A stretch of 64,000 nucleotides of DNA from Betaproteobacteria bacterium (GCA_016210745.1 JACQTO010000176.1:1-64000); one strand, 5' to 3'; counted from the stretch's first letter, positions 9,584 through 19,260 are shown. Numbers and translations are program-made. The notes: a model not told the origin generated them from the letters alone.

Positions 9584-10678
9584 ATGATCGAGACTAATGC
9601 AGCGCTGTCGGAACCCGCAATTCCGGGGGAGTCGCACGGACGACCGTGTACGCGGGCCGCGGGCGGAGAAGACCCGCAAGGAACACCCAGGACCATCGTG
9701 AAGGGCAGGAGCGGAATCCGGCTCGGTGTCGCCTTGCTGATTTCGCTTGCGGTGGCGCCGGCTGTGTCGTGGGCGCAGGCAGCTTACCCGAGTAGGGTGA
9801 TCAAAATCGTCGTGCCGTTCCCAGGCGGGACCACGGCGGACGAGATTCCGCGGCTGGTAGCCGAAAAGCTCTCGGCACGGTGGGGACAGCAGGTGATCAT
9901 CGAAAACCGTCCCGGCGCCACCGGCAACATCGGCGCCGGCATCGTGGCGAAGGCAGAACCCGACGGATACACGTTGCTTTCAACCGCGCCGCCTCCTCTG
10001 GTGGTCAATCACAACCTCTATTCCAATCTCGGCTTCGACCCAACGGCATTTGTCCCGATTTCACTCATGGCCGTGGTTCCGAACGTGCTCATAGGGCGCA
10101 AGGAACTCCCCGCCAACAGCCTCGGGGAGTTGATCGCGCTCTCGAAAGACAAACCGGGGCAGTTCACCTCCGGCACTACCGGTCCGGGCGGAACCCCGCG
10201 GCTCAGCATGGAAATGCTGCAGCTTGTCAGCGGCATGAAGCTCCGGGACATTCCCTATCGCGGCGGGACCGCACCCGTATTGGTCGACGTTCTCGGAGGG
10301 CGGATCGATACGATGTTCATCAACATTTCCGATGCCTTGGCGCACATCAGGAGCGGCTCGGTGAAAGCGCTTGGAGTCGCGACCGAAAAGCGCGTTCCAC
10401 AGCTACCCGATGTGCCGGCGATCGCCGAGAGTTTCCCGGGTTATTACGCCGCAACGTGGTATGCGATGATGGCGCCGCCGAAAACGCCGCCCCAGATCAC
10501 CGCCAAGGTTTCGGCCGCGGTCATGGATATTCTCAAGACGACCGACGTCGGAACGAAGCTGCAGACGCAGTCCATGATCGTGGTCGCCGCTTCACAGGCG
10601 GAAACCGCGAAATTCCTCAAGGATGAGATCGAGCGCTGGCGCGGCGTCATCAAGGCGGCCGGTCTCAAGGCGGAGTGA
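9584..10678 (+). CDS. Bug-family tripartite tricarboxylate transporter binding protein
   Basis: The ATG follows a strong GGAGGAGG and gives 364 residues. The first 40 residues are hydrophilic, and only then comes a signal-like stretch, IRLGVALLISLAVAPAVSWAQA. A GTG at 9698 would start directly before that signal but lacks a close ribosome site. After the signal the protein is a standard Bug protein: YPSRVIKIVVPFPGGTTADEIPR, IIENRPGATGNIGAGIVAKAEPDG and a C-terminal binding lobe. It is divergent from the hyuA operon and immediately followed by a second Bug gene, so the pair may share a message. Confidence 0.88.
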   Translation: MIETNAALSEPAIPGESHGRPCTRAAGGEDPQGTPRTIVKGRSGIRLGVALLISLAVAPAVSWAQAAYPSRVIKIVVPFPGGTTADEIPRLVAEKLSARWGQQVIIENRPGATGNIGAGIVAKAEPDGYTLLSTAPPPLVVNHNLYSNLGFDPTAFVPISLMAVVPNVLIGRKELPANSLGELIALSKDKPGQFTSGTTGPGGTPRLSMEMLQLVSGMKLRDIPYRGGTAPVLVDVLGGRIDTMFINISDALAHIRSGSVKALGVATEKRVPQLPDVPAIAESFPGYYAATWYAMMAPPKTPPQITAKVSAAVMDILKTTDVGTKLQTQSMIVVAASQAETAKFLKDEIERWRGVIKAAGLKAE

Positions 10679-10682
10679 CGAG

Positions 10683-11708
10683 ATGCGGGCTGTTGTCTGC
10701 GGGCAAATACCCGTCCGAGGTCCACGCGTGCTCAATCCGGTGATCGATCGACTAGCGCGCAATGCGTTTGGCGTGCTGCTCATGGCGGCAGCCGCCGCTG
10801 CCATGGGGCAAGCTTACCCAACCAAACCGGTGCGGCTCGTCGTTCCTGCGGCGCCCGGCGGGGGAACCGACATCACGGCACGCTTGATCGCCCCCAAGCT
10901 CTCCGAGCATCTGGGGCAGCAGGTGGTGGTAGAAAACGTGGGTGGCGGTGGCGGGATCATCGGCATGGAGCGCGTCGCGCGCGCGGTCCCAGACGGGTAC
11001 ACGCTGGTGATGGGCATCAGCTCGCTCGCCATCAACCCCCACATCGTGGCGAAGATCTCCTTCGACGTGCTGAAGGACTTCGCGCCGGTCTCGCAAGTGG
11101 CAATGGTGCCCAATATCCTCGTCGCGCATCCTTCGGTGCCGGCGCGAACGCTCAGGGAACTGATCGAGCATATTCGCGCGCGCCCCGGGCAGATCAACTT
11201 CGCCTCCAGCGGTATCGGCAGCACCCCGCACCTGGGGATGGAGCTGTTCGTCTCCATCACCGGGCTGAAAATGGTCCATGTGGCGTATAAAGGCGTCGGC
11301 CCTGCGATGGTCGACGTGATGGCGGGCCACGTGCCCGTGATGATGGCCAACGTCCTGAGCGTATTGCCGCACATCAATGCCGGCAAACTGCGCGCATACG
11401 GTGTGACCAGCCTCAAGCGCGCGACCGTTGCCCCCGATGTCCCGACCATCGCAGAGGCCGGCGTGCCGGGCTACGAAGTGGTGCCTTGGTACGGGATCCT
11501 GGCGCCGGCGAACACGCCGCGCGATATCATCGCCAAGCTCCGTGCGGGCACGGTGTATGCGCTGCAGGATCCAGCGACCAAGGAGCGTTTCATCAGCGAC
11601 GGCGCCGAGCCGGTGGGTGGCACGCCGGAGGAATTTGCAGCCGTGATCCGCGACGATTTCAAGAAATGGGGCAAGGTGATCAAGGACGCGGGGATCAGTC
11701 CGCAATAA
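10683..11708 (+). CDS. Bug-family tripartite tricarboxylate transporter binding protein
   Basis: A 341-residue protein beginning 4 bases after the previous stop. A signal segment (FGVLLMAAAAAAMGQA) is followed by YPTKPVRLVVPAAPGGGTDITARLIAP, VVENVGGGGGIIGMERVARAVPDG and INFASSGIGSTPHLGMELF, all typical of Bug proteins. As in the previous gene, about 30 residues lie before the signal, so an internal start is possible. It is a third Bug gene within 8 kb. Sequence differences from its neighbours suggest a different ligand rather than a very recent copy. No membrane subunits are nearby. Confidence 0.88.
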   Translation: MRAVVCGQIPVRGPRVLNPVIDRLARNAFGVLLMAAAAAAMGQAYPTKPVRLVVPAAPGGGTDITARLIAPKLSEHLGQQVVVENVGGGGGIIGMERVARAVPDGYTLVMGISSLAINPHIVAKISFDVLKDFAPVSQVAMVPNILVAHPSVPARTLRELIEHIRARPGQINFASSGIGSTPHLGMELFVSITGLKMVHVAYKGVGPAMVDVMAGHVPVMMANVLSVLPHINAGKLRAYGVTSLKRATVAPDVPTIAEAGVPGYEVVPWYGILAPANTPRDIIAKLRAGTVYALQDPATKERFISDGAEPVGGTPEEFAAVIRDDFKKWGKVIKDAGISPQ

Positions 11709-11904
11709 GCGGCCGTTCGCGCAAGGCAGGCGGCGCTGGGGCGCCTGCGCGAGGGAGATTGCCCGACGAGGACAACTACAGCAACTGGCCCAACAAACTG
11801 AAGCACGGCTGGTTCCGATGCGTTTCAGTCGAGCTTCGCATTTCTTATCGACACGTTGTCGTTATTCGGAATTGTGAAGGTGCGTATCAAGTGTTCCCAT
11901 CACT

Positions 11905-11964
11905 CTCGCCCTCTCTCCGCAAGCGGGGCGAGGGGATACTCCACTCCCGCCCGGGCGGGAGTGG
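11905..11964. repeat. Two adjacent hairpins, REP-like or terminator-like
   Basis: The 289-bp gap between the Bug gene and the TauE gene holds two palindromes. The first pairs CTCGCCC (11905-11911) with GGGCGAG around CTCTCCGCAAGC. The second, 11941-11964, is a perfect 24-base palindrome with half-site CCACTCCCGCCC. There is no T-run, so they are not clear intrinsic terminators. They resemble short palindromic repeats common between proteobacterial genes. Nothing else is seen in the gap. Confidence 0.5.
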
Positions 11965-11997
11965 GCTGAGGTGAGGCTGAGGTATCCGCCAGCGCTG

Positions 11998-12939
11998 ATG
12001 TCGCGCTGCAATCTTCAGCGCGCGGTGATGGCGATCGGCCTGATCGCCTTGTGCGCCGGCGAGCCCGCGTTTGCAGCCGATGCCGCCGCCAGCGTCATGC
12101 CGTGGTGGGGCTGGCCGCTGGCACTTTTTCTTGTTTGCTTTGTCCTCGGCATCGTGGCTGTGCCCGCGGGGGTGGGCGGCGGCGTGCTGTTCGTGCCCAT
12201 CGTCGCCGGCTTCTTTCCCTTTCATCTGGATTTTGTTCGCGGCGGCGGGCTGCTGGTCGCATTGGCGAGTGCGTTGGCCGCGAGTCCCGGACTGCTGCGC
12301 GTTGGCCTTGCCAATCTGCGGCTTGCGTTACCGCTTTCGCTTGCCGTCGCCGCATCGCAGATTGCCGGTGCCATGATAGGTCTGGCCCTGCCTTCTTCGA
12401 TCGTGCAGACAACGCTGGGCGTGCTCATTCTGGGCATTGTCGCACTCATGTGGACATCGAAGAAATCGGACGTGCCTACTGTTCCAGTGGCCGATGCGCT
12501 CTCCGCGGCGCTCGGAATACACGGCATCTTTCACGATACGGACCGCGGTCGCGATTTCCAATGGAAGGTGCACCGGACGCCGATCGGGCTGGCGGTCTTC
12601 TTGCTCATCGGCGTGCTGGCAGGCCTGTTCGGTCTGGGCGCCGGCTGGGCCAATGTCCCGGCGTTGAATCTGCTGATGGGCGTTCCGCTCAAGGTCGCCT
12701 CAGGCAGCAGCAGTCTCGTCCTGTCGATGACATCGTCGGCGGCGTGGGTCTACATCAACGAGGGGGCGATTTTGCCGATCGTGGTCGCACCGTCGGTCGC
12801 CGGCATGATGCTTGGCGCGATGATCGGTGCGCGGGTGCTGAAAGTGGTCAAGGCCTCGGCGATCCGTCGTCTCGTGATTGCGATGCTGTTGATCGCTGGC
12901 GTGCGCGCCCTGCTCAAGGGCCTCGGCATTTGGAACTGA
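11998..12939 (+). CDS. TauE/SafE-family membrane exporter
   Basis: A hydrophobic protein of 313 residues from ATG 11998; a GTG nine codons upstream is the alternative. Membrane helices are evident at WPLALFLVCFVLGIVAVPAG, GGGLLVALASALAAS, LALPLSLAVAASQIAGAMIGLAL, TLGVLILGIVALMW, IGLAVFLLIGVLAGLFGLGAG and near the C-terminus. The two G-rich repeats VGGGVLFVPIVAGFFP and LGAGWANVPALNLLMGVP are the internal duplication of the family. Such proteins export sulfite or other organosulfur or carboxylic anions; the ligand here is unknown. The next gene encodes the usual DUF1634 partner 5 bases downstream. Confidence 0.87.
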   Translation: MSRCNLQRAVMAIGLIALCAGEPAFAADAAASVMPWWGWPLALFLVCFVLGIVAVPAGVGGGVLFVPIVAGFFPFHLDFVRGGGLLVALASALAASPGLLRVGLANLRLALPLSLAVAASQIAGAMIGLALPSSIVQTTLGVLILGIVALMWTSKKSDVPTVPVADALSAALGIHGIFHDTDRGRDFQWKVHRTPIGLAVFLLIGVLAGLFGLGAGWANVPALNLLMGVPLKVASGSSSLVLSMTSSAAWVYINEGAILPIVVAPSVAGMMLGAMIGARVLKVVKASAIRRLVIAMLLIAGVRALLKGLGIWN

Positions 12940-12944
12940 CAGGC

Positions 12945-13349
12945 ATGGACACTTCGAACAAGTACGCGTCTCCGGAAGAGATTAGGTATGCCAGGATCCT
13001 CGACATTGGAGTGAGGGCCGGCCTGGTCGCGCTGATTCTGAGTTTCGCGATCTACGTCTCCGGAATCCTGCCGCCACTCGTTCCACTGGAGCTCTTGCCG
13101 ACGTATTGGGGCCTTTCGGCCAAGGAATTCGTCAAGGCTACGCATATGCCGACGGGTTGGGGATGGGTGAGCCTGGTCGGCAAAGGGGACATCCTGAATC
13201 TCGCACCCATTGCTTTTCTGGCGGGAGTGTCCGTCATATGTTCCTTCGCCGTGCTGCCGATTTTCGCGCGGCGTCGGGAACTCGCGCTGTTGGCCATCGC
13301 CGTGCTGCAAATCGCGGTGCTGGTTCTTGCGGCATCGAATATCCTGTAA
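12945..13349 (+). CDS. DUF1634-like small membrane protein
   Basis: A 134-residue protein with three likely membrane helices: AGLVALILSFAIYVSGIL, ILNLAPIAFLAGVSVICSFAVLPIF and ALLAIAVLQIAVLVLAAS. Members of this family are found next to TauE/SafE exporters, as here, and are presumed to be their partner; no biochemical role is established. The ATG follows AGGC and lies 5 bases after the exporter's stop, so the two are very likely co-transcribed. Confidence 0.75.
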   Translation: MDTSNKYASPEEIRYARILDIGVRAGLVALILSFAIYVSGILPPLVPLELLPTYWGLSAKEFVKATHMPTGWGWVSLVGKGDILNLAPIAFLAGVSVICSFAVLPIFARRRELALLAIAVLQIAVLVLAASNIL

Positions 13350-13391
13350 GGTGGATGAGCCCTCTCACTAAGTGTCGGGAAAGGACGTTAG

Positions 13392-13894
13392 CGACCGGCC
13401 GGGCTACTGGCGTTCGACGCCTTCCACGCCGCGCGCCAGGCGATGCAGAAGCAGATGGATCTTTCGATCGCCGCGCGGGCCGAATCGGAAATCCTCTACG
13501 ACCAACCGGAGAAATCGAAAACTAAACTGCGGATTACTGGTCCATTTACGGTGGAGACAGTGCCGTTTGCCACCGTGCTCTCGCTCGACGAAGCGGAGCA
13601 GCCGAAGGAAGCGGACGTTGCCATCGCGCGGTCCGGTGAATCGGCGCGCCAGCATTCCTGGCGCGATGAGCTTTTCAAATCCGGGATCCGCGGCAAGGGC
13701 GGCCAGTTGCTCAAGTTCGCGAGCCTCGAGACTCTGCCCAGTACTGTGTGTCTGCACCCTACCGGGAAGCTGCATTTCACGGCACGGTATCGCTGCCCTT
13801 CGAGGCCGGAGACAACAAGAAGGCCGTGGTGAAGATCGTCGATGACCGTGGGATAGAATCGCTGAAAGTTATTTCGTTGGAGGCCATGCCATGA
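13392..13894 (+). pseudogene. Remnant of a site-specific DNA methyltransferase (C-terminal end)
   Basis: The first frame reads LLAFDAFHAARQAMQKQMDL, SEILYDQPEKSKTKLRITGPF, VLSLDEAEQPKEADVAI and IRGKGGQLLKFASLETLP. This matches, from memory, the C-terminal part of the DNA methyltransferase that accompanies large helicase-type restriction enzymes. Near 13765 it breaks: the expected ending, HGTVSLPFEAGDNKKAVVKI then VDDRGIESLKVISLEAMP, continues in another frame to the stop at 13892-13894. The N-terminus with the catalytic motifs is absent. It is therefore a truncated, frameshifted relic. Its stop overlaps the start of the antitoxin gene. Confidence 0.78.
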
Positions 13895-14124
13895 CAAGTC
13901 GGACCGACGTGCTCCTGGAACAGGTCAAGGCCTTGAGCGCCGAGGAGCAGGCGCTGTTGCTCGCGCAACTGCACGATCTGGTGAGCCCGCCCGATCCGGA
14001 TTGGGAAAAAGCTTGGGCGGATGAGTGTGAACGGCGTTCAGGCGCCTATGAGCGCGGCGAGACCACTGCGGAGGATGCAACTGTCGTGATGGCTCGCCTT
14101 CGCGCCAGGTACCTCGTGCGATGA
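13891..14124 (+). CDS. Addiction-module antitoxin-like protein (RelB/ParD-type)
   Basis: A 77-residue acidic protein: VLLEQVKALSAEEQALLLAQLHDL, then DPDWEKAWADECERRSGAYERGETTAEDA. This is the pattern of the small addiction-module family whose acidic C-terminus wraps the RelE/ParE toxin. It starts with an ATGA overlap on the methyltransferase relic and uses a GGAGG inside that relic. It ends in an ATGA overlap with the toxin gene. The open frame is intact, but the toxin next to it is truncated, so the antitoxin may no longer have a partner. Confidence 0.75.
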   Translation: MTSRTDVLLEQVKALSAEEQALLLAQLHDLVSPPDPDWEKAWADECERRSGAYERGETTAEDATVVMARLRARYLVR

Positions 14125-14297
14125 ACTTGCGCATCCTGCGCGAAGCAGAGCAGGAGATCGGTGAGGCCGCAAGCTTCTATGCGCGGGAGGCGCCGGGGAT
14201 CGTCGGCCGGTTTTTCGACGAGGTGGACCTCGCCCTGGGGCGGCTTTCGAGGCAGCCTATGGCGTATGCCTCAGTTGACAGGCGCTTTCGCGGCTGA
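14121..14297 (+). pseudogene. Truncated RelE/ParE-family toxin
   Basis: Only 58 codons: MNLRILREAEQEIGEAASFY, GRFFDEVDLALGRLSRQP and a final DRRFRG. Family members are normally about 95-100 residues and continue after the VDRRFR region with a beta-strand segment such as FPY..VY.., which is missing here. The frame runs into the restriction-enzyme relic and stops at 14295-14297. The toxin lacks the C-terminal strands that carry much of the active surface, so it is probably inactive. Confidence 0.72.
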
Positions 14298-14512
14298 TGG
14301 CGGCGCGTGGGGGCGCCTGTGCAGCAAGATGGCCACGGGCAGCGGTAAGACCACGGTGATGGCCATGATCATCACCTGGCAGGTGCTGAACGCGCTCGCC
14401 TATCCGATCGTCGCGCCCGGCCTTACGGTGAAGGAACGGCTGCGGGTGCTGTGTACAGGGGATCCCGGTCAACTACTACGATGCTTTCGGGCTATGCCCT
14501 TCGGACACTTAG
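14281..14512 (+). pseudogene. Remnant of a helicase-type restriction endonuclease
   Basis: The frame reads GGAWGRLCSKMATGSGKTTV with Walker A ATGSGKTT, then MAMIITWQVLNALAYP joined directly to IVAPGLTVKERLRVL. Intact relatives, from memory, have a segment between those two pieces, so an in-frame deletion is likely. Near 14465 the frame shifts: the expected VNYYDAFGLCPSD continues in the other frame to a stop at 14510-14512. Only this small motif I region survives of an enzyme normally around 1000 residues long. With the methyltransferase relic it marks a dead restriction-modification locus. Confidence 0.75.
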
Positions 14513-14597
14513 ATCGACGGAAGATGCCCTATCGAAATGTTTTCCCATAACTGGCGCCTCTGAGTCCGAATGTGCTTTCAGACCGGCTCCGGCTAGT

Positions 14598-15473
14598 ATG
14601 TCGCCTGTGAACCGTCGCCTGTTTTCCGTAGTGGGAGTCCTGACGCTCGTCGCGATGTCCTTGCTGGCATGCGCGGCGGAGACCGTCATCCACGAGAGGG
14701 CTTCGGGCAGCGGCACCATCATCGTCACCGAAAGCACTGACGGCCTGCGTACCCTCTTATTCGAGCGGGGAGGTGCGCGCCAGAGCATCGTCAAGCCGGG
14801 CGATCCGGATCACCTGGAGCTGCAATACGCGCGCGTCGCGATGGTCGGCCTGGCGTTGTGCGAAGGACCGCGCCGGATCCTGGTCGTGGGGCTGGGCGGG
14901 GGCACGCTGCCGAGCTTTCTGCGCAAGCACTACCCCGAGGCCTGGATCGACGCGGTGGAGATCGATGCCGAGGTCGTCGACGTGGCGAAGAAATTCTTCG
15001 GCTTCCGCGAGGATGCGCGCATGCGGGCGCATGTGGACGACGGCCGGCGCTTCATCGAGAACATCCGGCGGCCCACCTACGATGCGATCTTTCTCGACGC
15101 TTTCGGTGGGGACAGCGTGCCCTTGCACTTGACCACGCGGGAATTCCTGCGCGCCGTGCGCCGGGCGCTCATGCCCAGCGGCGTCGTCATCGGCAATATC
15201 TGGGACCGTCCCTCCAACCGCTTATACGACTCGATGGTCCGCACCTATCAGGAAGAGTTCGACGAATTGTTCATCCTCGATGTCTTCAACGACATCAACA
15301 AGATTCTCCTTGCCCTGCCGCGCAAGCAGCCGCTCAGCCAGAGCGAGCTGGCGCTGCTGGCGAGGAGGGTGTCGTCCGACGGGAAGTTCCGCTTCGACCT
15401 GGGCGATCTGGTCGATTACGGCTTCCTGCATGCGCGCGAGAAGAATCGAAACGGGCGCGTGCTTCGGGACTGA
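14598..15473 (+). CDS. Spermidine synthase-like protein with lipoprotein-type signal
   Basis: A 291-residue protein. Residues 1-27 form a signal with a lipobox-like SLLACAAE. The rest is a spermidine synthase-like Rossmann domain: motif I LVVGLGGGTLPSFLRKHYP, acidic strand end DAVEIDAEVVDVAKKFFGF, then DDGRRFI and DAIFLDAFGGDSVPLHL. True spermidine synthases are cytoplasmic and use decarboxylated SAM; secreted homologues of unknown role occur in proteobacteria. If the signal is real, the protein faces the periplasm, where SAM is not expected, so a different ligand is likely. A GTG at 14607 is an alternative start that keeps the signal. Confidence 0.72.
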   Translation: MSPVNRRLFSVVGVLTLVAMSLLACAAETVIHERASGSGTIIVTESTDGLRTLLFERGGARQSIVKPGDPDHLELQYARVAMVGLALCEGPRRILVVGLGGGTLPSFLRKHYPEAWIDAVEIDAEVVDVAKKFFGFREDARMRAHVDDGRRFIENIRRPTYDAIFLDAFGGDSVPLHLTTREFLRAVRRALMPSGVVIGNIWDRPSNRLYDSMVRTYQEEFDELFILDVFNDINKILLALPRKQPLSQSELALLARRVSSDGKFRFDLGDLVDYGFLHAREKNRNGRVLRD

Positions 15474-15641
15474 GCCTCGAACACGTAGTCACCGCGCGAA
15501 ATTCGGCGCCGTGAATTGCGGGATGTTTTGTTACCTTGCAATTTCAAACCATGCGTTTAGAAATGTGAGGTATGAAATGTGCCTACGAACAGATATTGGC
15601 CCGCATCGTCGCAAGCCTGCTTTTCTATGACCACTGGATAG

Positions 15642-16639
15642 TCAGCTCGTCGCGTCGTTCAAATGACAGGCAGATATCCGCCCAGGAGCGATTTCCCGGA
15701 GCGAGGGCTGTTCGCTCACGCAGCGAGCCATGGCGTGGGGGCAGCGCGGGTGGAAGTGGCAGCCCGAGGGCGGATCCAGGGGCGAGGGAACCTCGCCCCT
15801 GATCGGGACATAGGTCTTGCGGCCGGACTCGAGCCGAGGAATGCCCGCGAGCAGGGCCTGCGTATAGGGATGGTTCGGGGCGGCGTACAGCGCCTCGGTG
15901 GGTGCCGATTCGACGACGCGGCCCAAGTACATGACGAGCACGCGGTCGGATACATGGCGCACCACCCCCAAATCGTGGCTGATGAACAAATAGGTGAGAC
16001 CCAGGTCGGCGCGCAAGCCGATGAACAAGTTCAGCACTTGGGCCTGGATGGAGACATCGAGCGCCGCGAGCGCCTCGTCGCAGACCAGGAACTCGGGCCT
16101 TACGGCGAGGGCGCGCGCAATGCCGATACGGGCGCGCTGGCCGCCGGAGAACTGGTGCGGAAAGCCCCTTATCAGAGCTGCATTCAGGCCGACGCGCCCC
16201 ATCAATTCGGCCACGTAGTCCTTCTGCTGCGATCTGGTGATCAGGCCGTGCACCACCGGCGCCTCGCCTATGATCTCCTGCACCCGCAGGCGCGGATTGA
16301 GCGACGCGTACGGGTCCTGAAAAATCATCTGGATCGCAAGGCGCACCCGCTGCCGCTCGGCAGGGGTCATGGCAGAGAGGTCGCGGCCGCGCCAGCGGCG
16401 CGCCCCGGCGCTTGGTTCGAGCAGCCCGACGGCGATTCGACCCAGGGTCGACTTGCCGCATCCGGATTCGCCCACCAAGCCTACGACCTCGCCCTTGGCG
16501 ACGGCGATATCGACGCCGTCGACCGCGTGCACGATCTCATGGCGTGGCGCCATCCCGAGCGCTCCGGCGATGCGCGTCGCGGTATCCAGCGGCTTGACGA
16601 AGCGCTTGGATACACCGCGCAACTCGATCAGCGGTTCGC

Positions 16640-16643
<4 letters not shown>
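15642..16643 (-). CDS. Peptide/nickel-type ABC transporter ATP-binding protein (DppF/OppF-like)
   Basis: A 333-residue ATPase. Walker A is GLVGESGCGKST near residue 60, the signature motif is FSGGQRARIGIARAL and Walker B is EFLVCDEALAALD. The C-terminal oligopeptide-family extension HPYTQALLAGIPRLESGRK and the Cys-bearing FHPRCPHAMARC (possible iron-sulfur site of this subfamily) are present. Its start overlaps the stop of the upstream ATPase by 4 bases, so the two are translationally coupled. They energise the permeases encoded at 19.3-21.2 kb. Confidence 0.92.
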
Positions 16644-17638
<995 letters not shown>

Positions 17639-18003
17639 GATCGCCGTTTTGCCGCTACCCGACGTTACGGGGAAGCGAAGGAATTTGGCTGCAGTGATGT
17701 TGCCTATCATACGACGCCCCCGAAGGTCCGGTCTTGCCGGGGACCACGGCGATGACAGCGAGAGCCCGTTTAAACTGATGCTTCTAGTTGCCCTGGCGGC
17801 GATGCCGGTGGCAGCGGATGCCTGCCCGGCAAAGGTCTCCAGCGCCGCAATCACGCAAGCCTGGACGCACCAGCCGGTGCGCAGGGCGCAAAGCAGAACC
17901 ACATTTCCCGGCGATGCTATCATGGCCAGGAGGTTGTGCCCGATATCTTGCGGGCAGCACTGGAACTGCCGAGGTTCCGATTGTTTCTTGGAGGAGATCG
18001 ATC
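17639..18003. other. Divergent intergenic region, dppD-like / dctP-like
   Basis: These 365 bases separate two divergent genes, so they should hold both promoters. The rightward gene has a good ribosome site, TTGGAGGAG, at about 17988. No convincing -35/-10 pair, operator or hairpin was found by eye. The open frame on the minus strand through this stretch is a GC-driven extension of dppD rather than coding sequence. Confidence 0.5.
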
Positions 18004-19035
18004 ATGAAGATCGCTTCGAAAGTGGCTTTCATTGCCGCATCGATGTTCGCGGCCGGCGCGGTCCTCGCCCAGGGCAAGTCGCCCGCAGTCCAGAACCTGC
18101 TCATTGGCAATGCGACCGCGAACGACACGCAGGCGGCAAACAACGACAAGTTCGCCGAATTGCTGACCAAATACTCGAACGGCCGCTTCAAGGCAAGCGC
18201 GCGGCACGGCGAAGCCCTGGGCAACCACGCGCAGATGATAGGGGCGATGCAGGCGGGTGCCATACACGGGATGACTACCGCGGTCGGCTTTACGGCGTCG
18301 GTCGTTCCCGAGAATTCCATGTTCGACATGCCCTTCCTGCTCCCGGGCAGGCCGGCCATGATCACGGCATTCGCGGCCCAGAGCAAGGCTGCGGCACTCA
18401 TGAAGGAAGCAGCGGAGAAGAAGGGCATCCACGTCCTTGCCTTCCACGGCATCGGGTCGCAGAGTTTCTTGACCAAGTTTCCCATCAGCAAGCTCTCGGA
18501 CATCCAAGGCAAGAAGTTCCGCGTGATTCCTTCCCCGCCGCGGATGGGCTCGTACCAGGACTGGGGCGGCGTCGCCCGGCCGATGGAACTTGGCGAGGTG
18601 TACACCGCACTGCAGCAGGGCAACCTGGATGGCATGGAGAATCCCCCCGACGTCATCTACAAGATGAAGATGCACGAGGTGGCAAAGTACTACACCATCA
18701 CCGAGCACTTCGCCATAGCTGCGATCATGATGGTGAGCAAGAAGTGGTATGACGGGCTGCCCAAGGACCTGCAGGACGTCGTGGAGCGGGCCGGCAGGGA
18801 CACCGTCGCGTTTTCCGACGTGGCTTATACCAAAGCACAGGATGACGGTATGAAGGCCCTGCGCAAGGTCATCACCGTCACTAACATGCCCCCTGCCGAA
18901 ATTCAAAAGATGAAGGCCCTGGCACTGAAGGGCGTGTGGGAACGAATGAAGGCCGACCCGCAGAAGGGGCCAATCGCCAAGCTCCTGCTCCAAGATCTGG
19001 ATAATTTCAACAAGAAGAACAGCAACCGGCGTTGA
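18004..19035 (+). CDS. TRAP transporter DctP-type substrate-binding protein
   Basis: A 343-residue secreted protein with a signal peptide ending AAGAVLAQG. The fold marks of DctP proteins follow: FAELLTKYSNGRFKASARHG, LGNHAQMIGAMQAGAIHGMT, FDMPFLLPGRPA, ISKLSDIQGKKFRVIPSPPR and ALQQGNLDGMENPPDVIYKM. These proteins deliver organic acids to DctQ/DctM membrane subunits, neither of which is in the window. The ATG follows TTGGAGGAG. It is inserted in antiparallel orientation in the middle of the ABC transporter locus, so it is probably a later arrival there. Confidence 0.9.
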   Translation: MKIASKVAFIAASMFAAGAVLAQGKSPAVQNLLIGNATANDTQAANNDKFAELLTKYSNGRFKASARHGEALGNHAQMIGAMQAGAIHGMTTAVGFTASVVPENSMFDMPFLLPGRPAMITAFAAQSKAAALMKEAAEKKGIHVLAFHGIGSQSFLTKFPISKLSDIQGKKFRVIPSPPRMGSYQDWGGVARPMELGEVYTALQQGNLDGMENPPDVIYKMKMHEVAKYYTITEHFAIAAIMMVSKKWYDGLPKDLQDVVERAGRDTVAFSDVAYTKAQDDGMKALRKVITVTNMPPAEIQKMKALALKGVWERMKADPQKGPIAKLLLQDLDNFNKKNSNRR

Positions 19036-19260
19036 TCTGCGCCTTCTTGGCCGCGAGCTGCGACGGAATTTCAGGCGCGCCGAGATTGGCCCGGTGGCTG
19101 CTGGTCCGCGATGCCAGGATGGCGGTACCAATACGCTCCGGGCAAACCGGAGTGACAACGGGCTGGGGTGAAGGTAAGACACGCGCGGCCTTCGATGGAC
19201 TCGATCGGAGCAGCTCGATTGCGAAACGAAATGCTGTCTCGCAATCGCGAATTCAAGCGT

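Noticed and set aside
17639..17923. A 95-residue N-terminal extension of the DppD-like ATPase
   Set aside because: The ABC domain begins at 17638 as in all relatives, and the extension has no ribosome site and no protein-like pattern.
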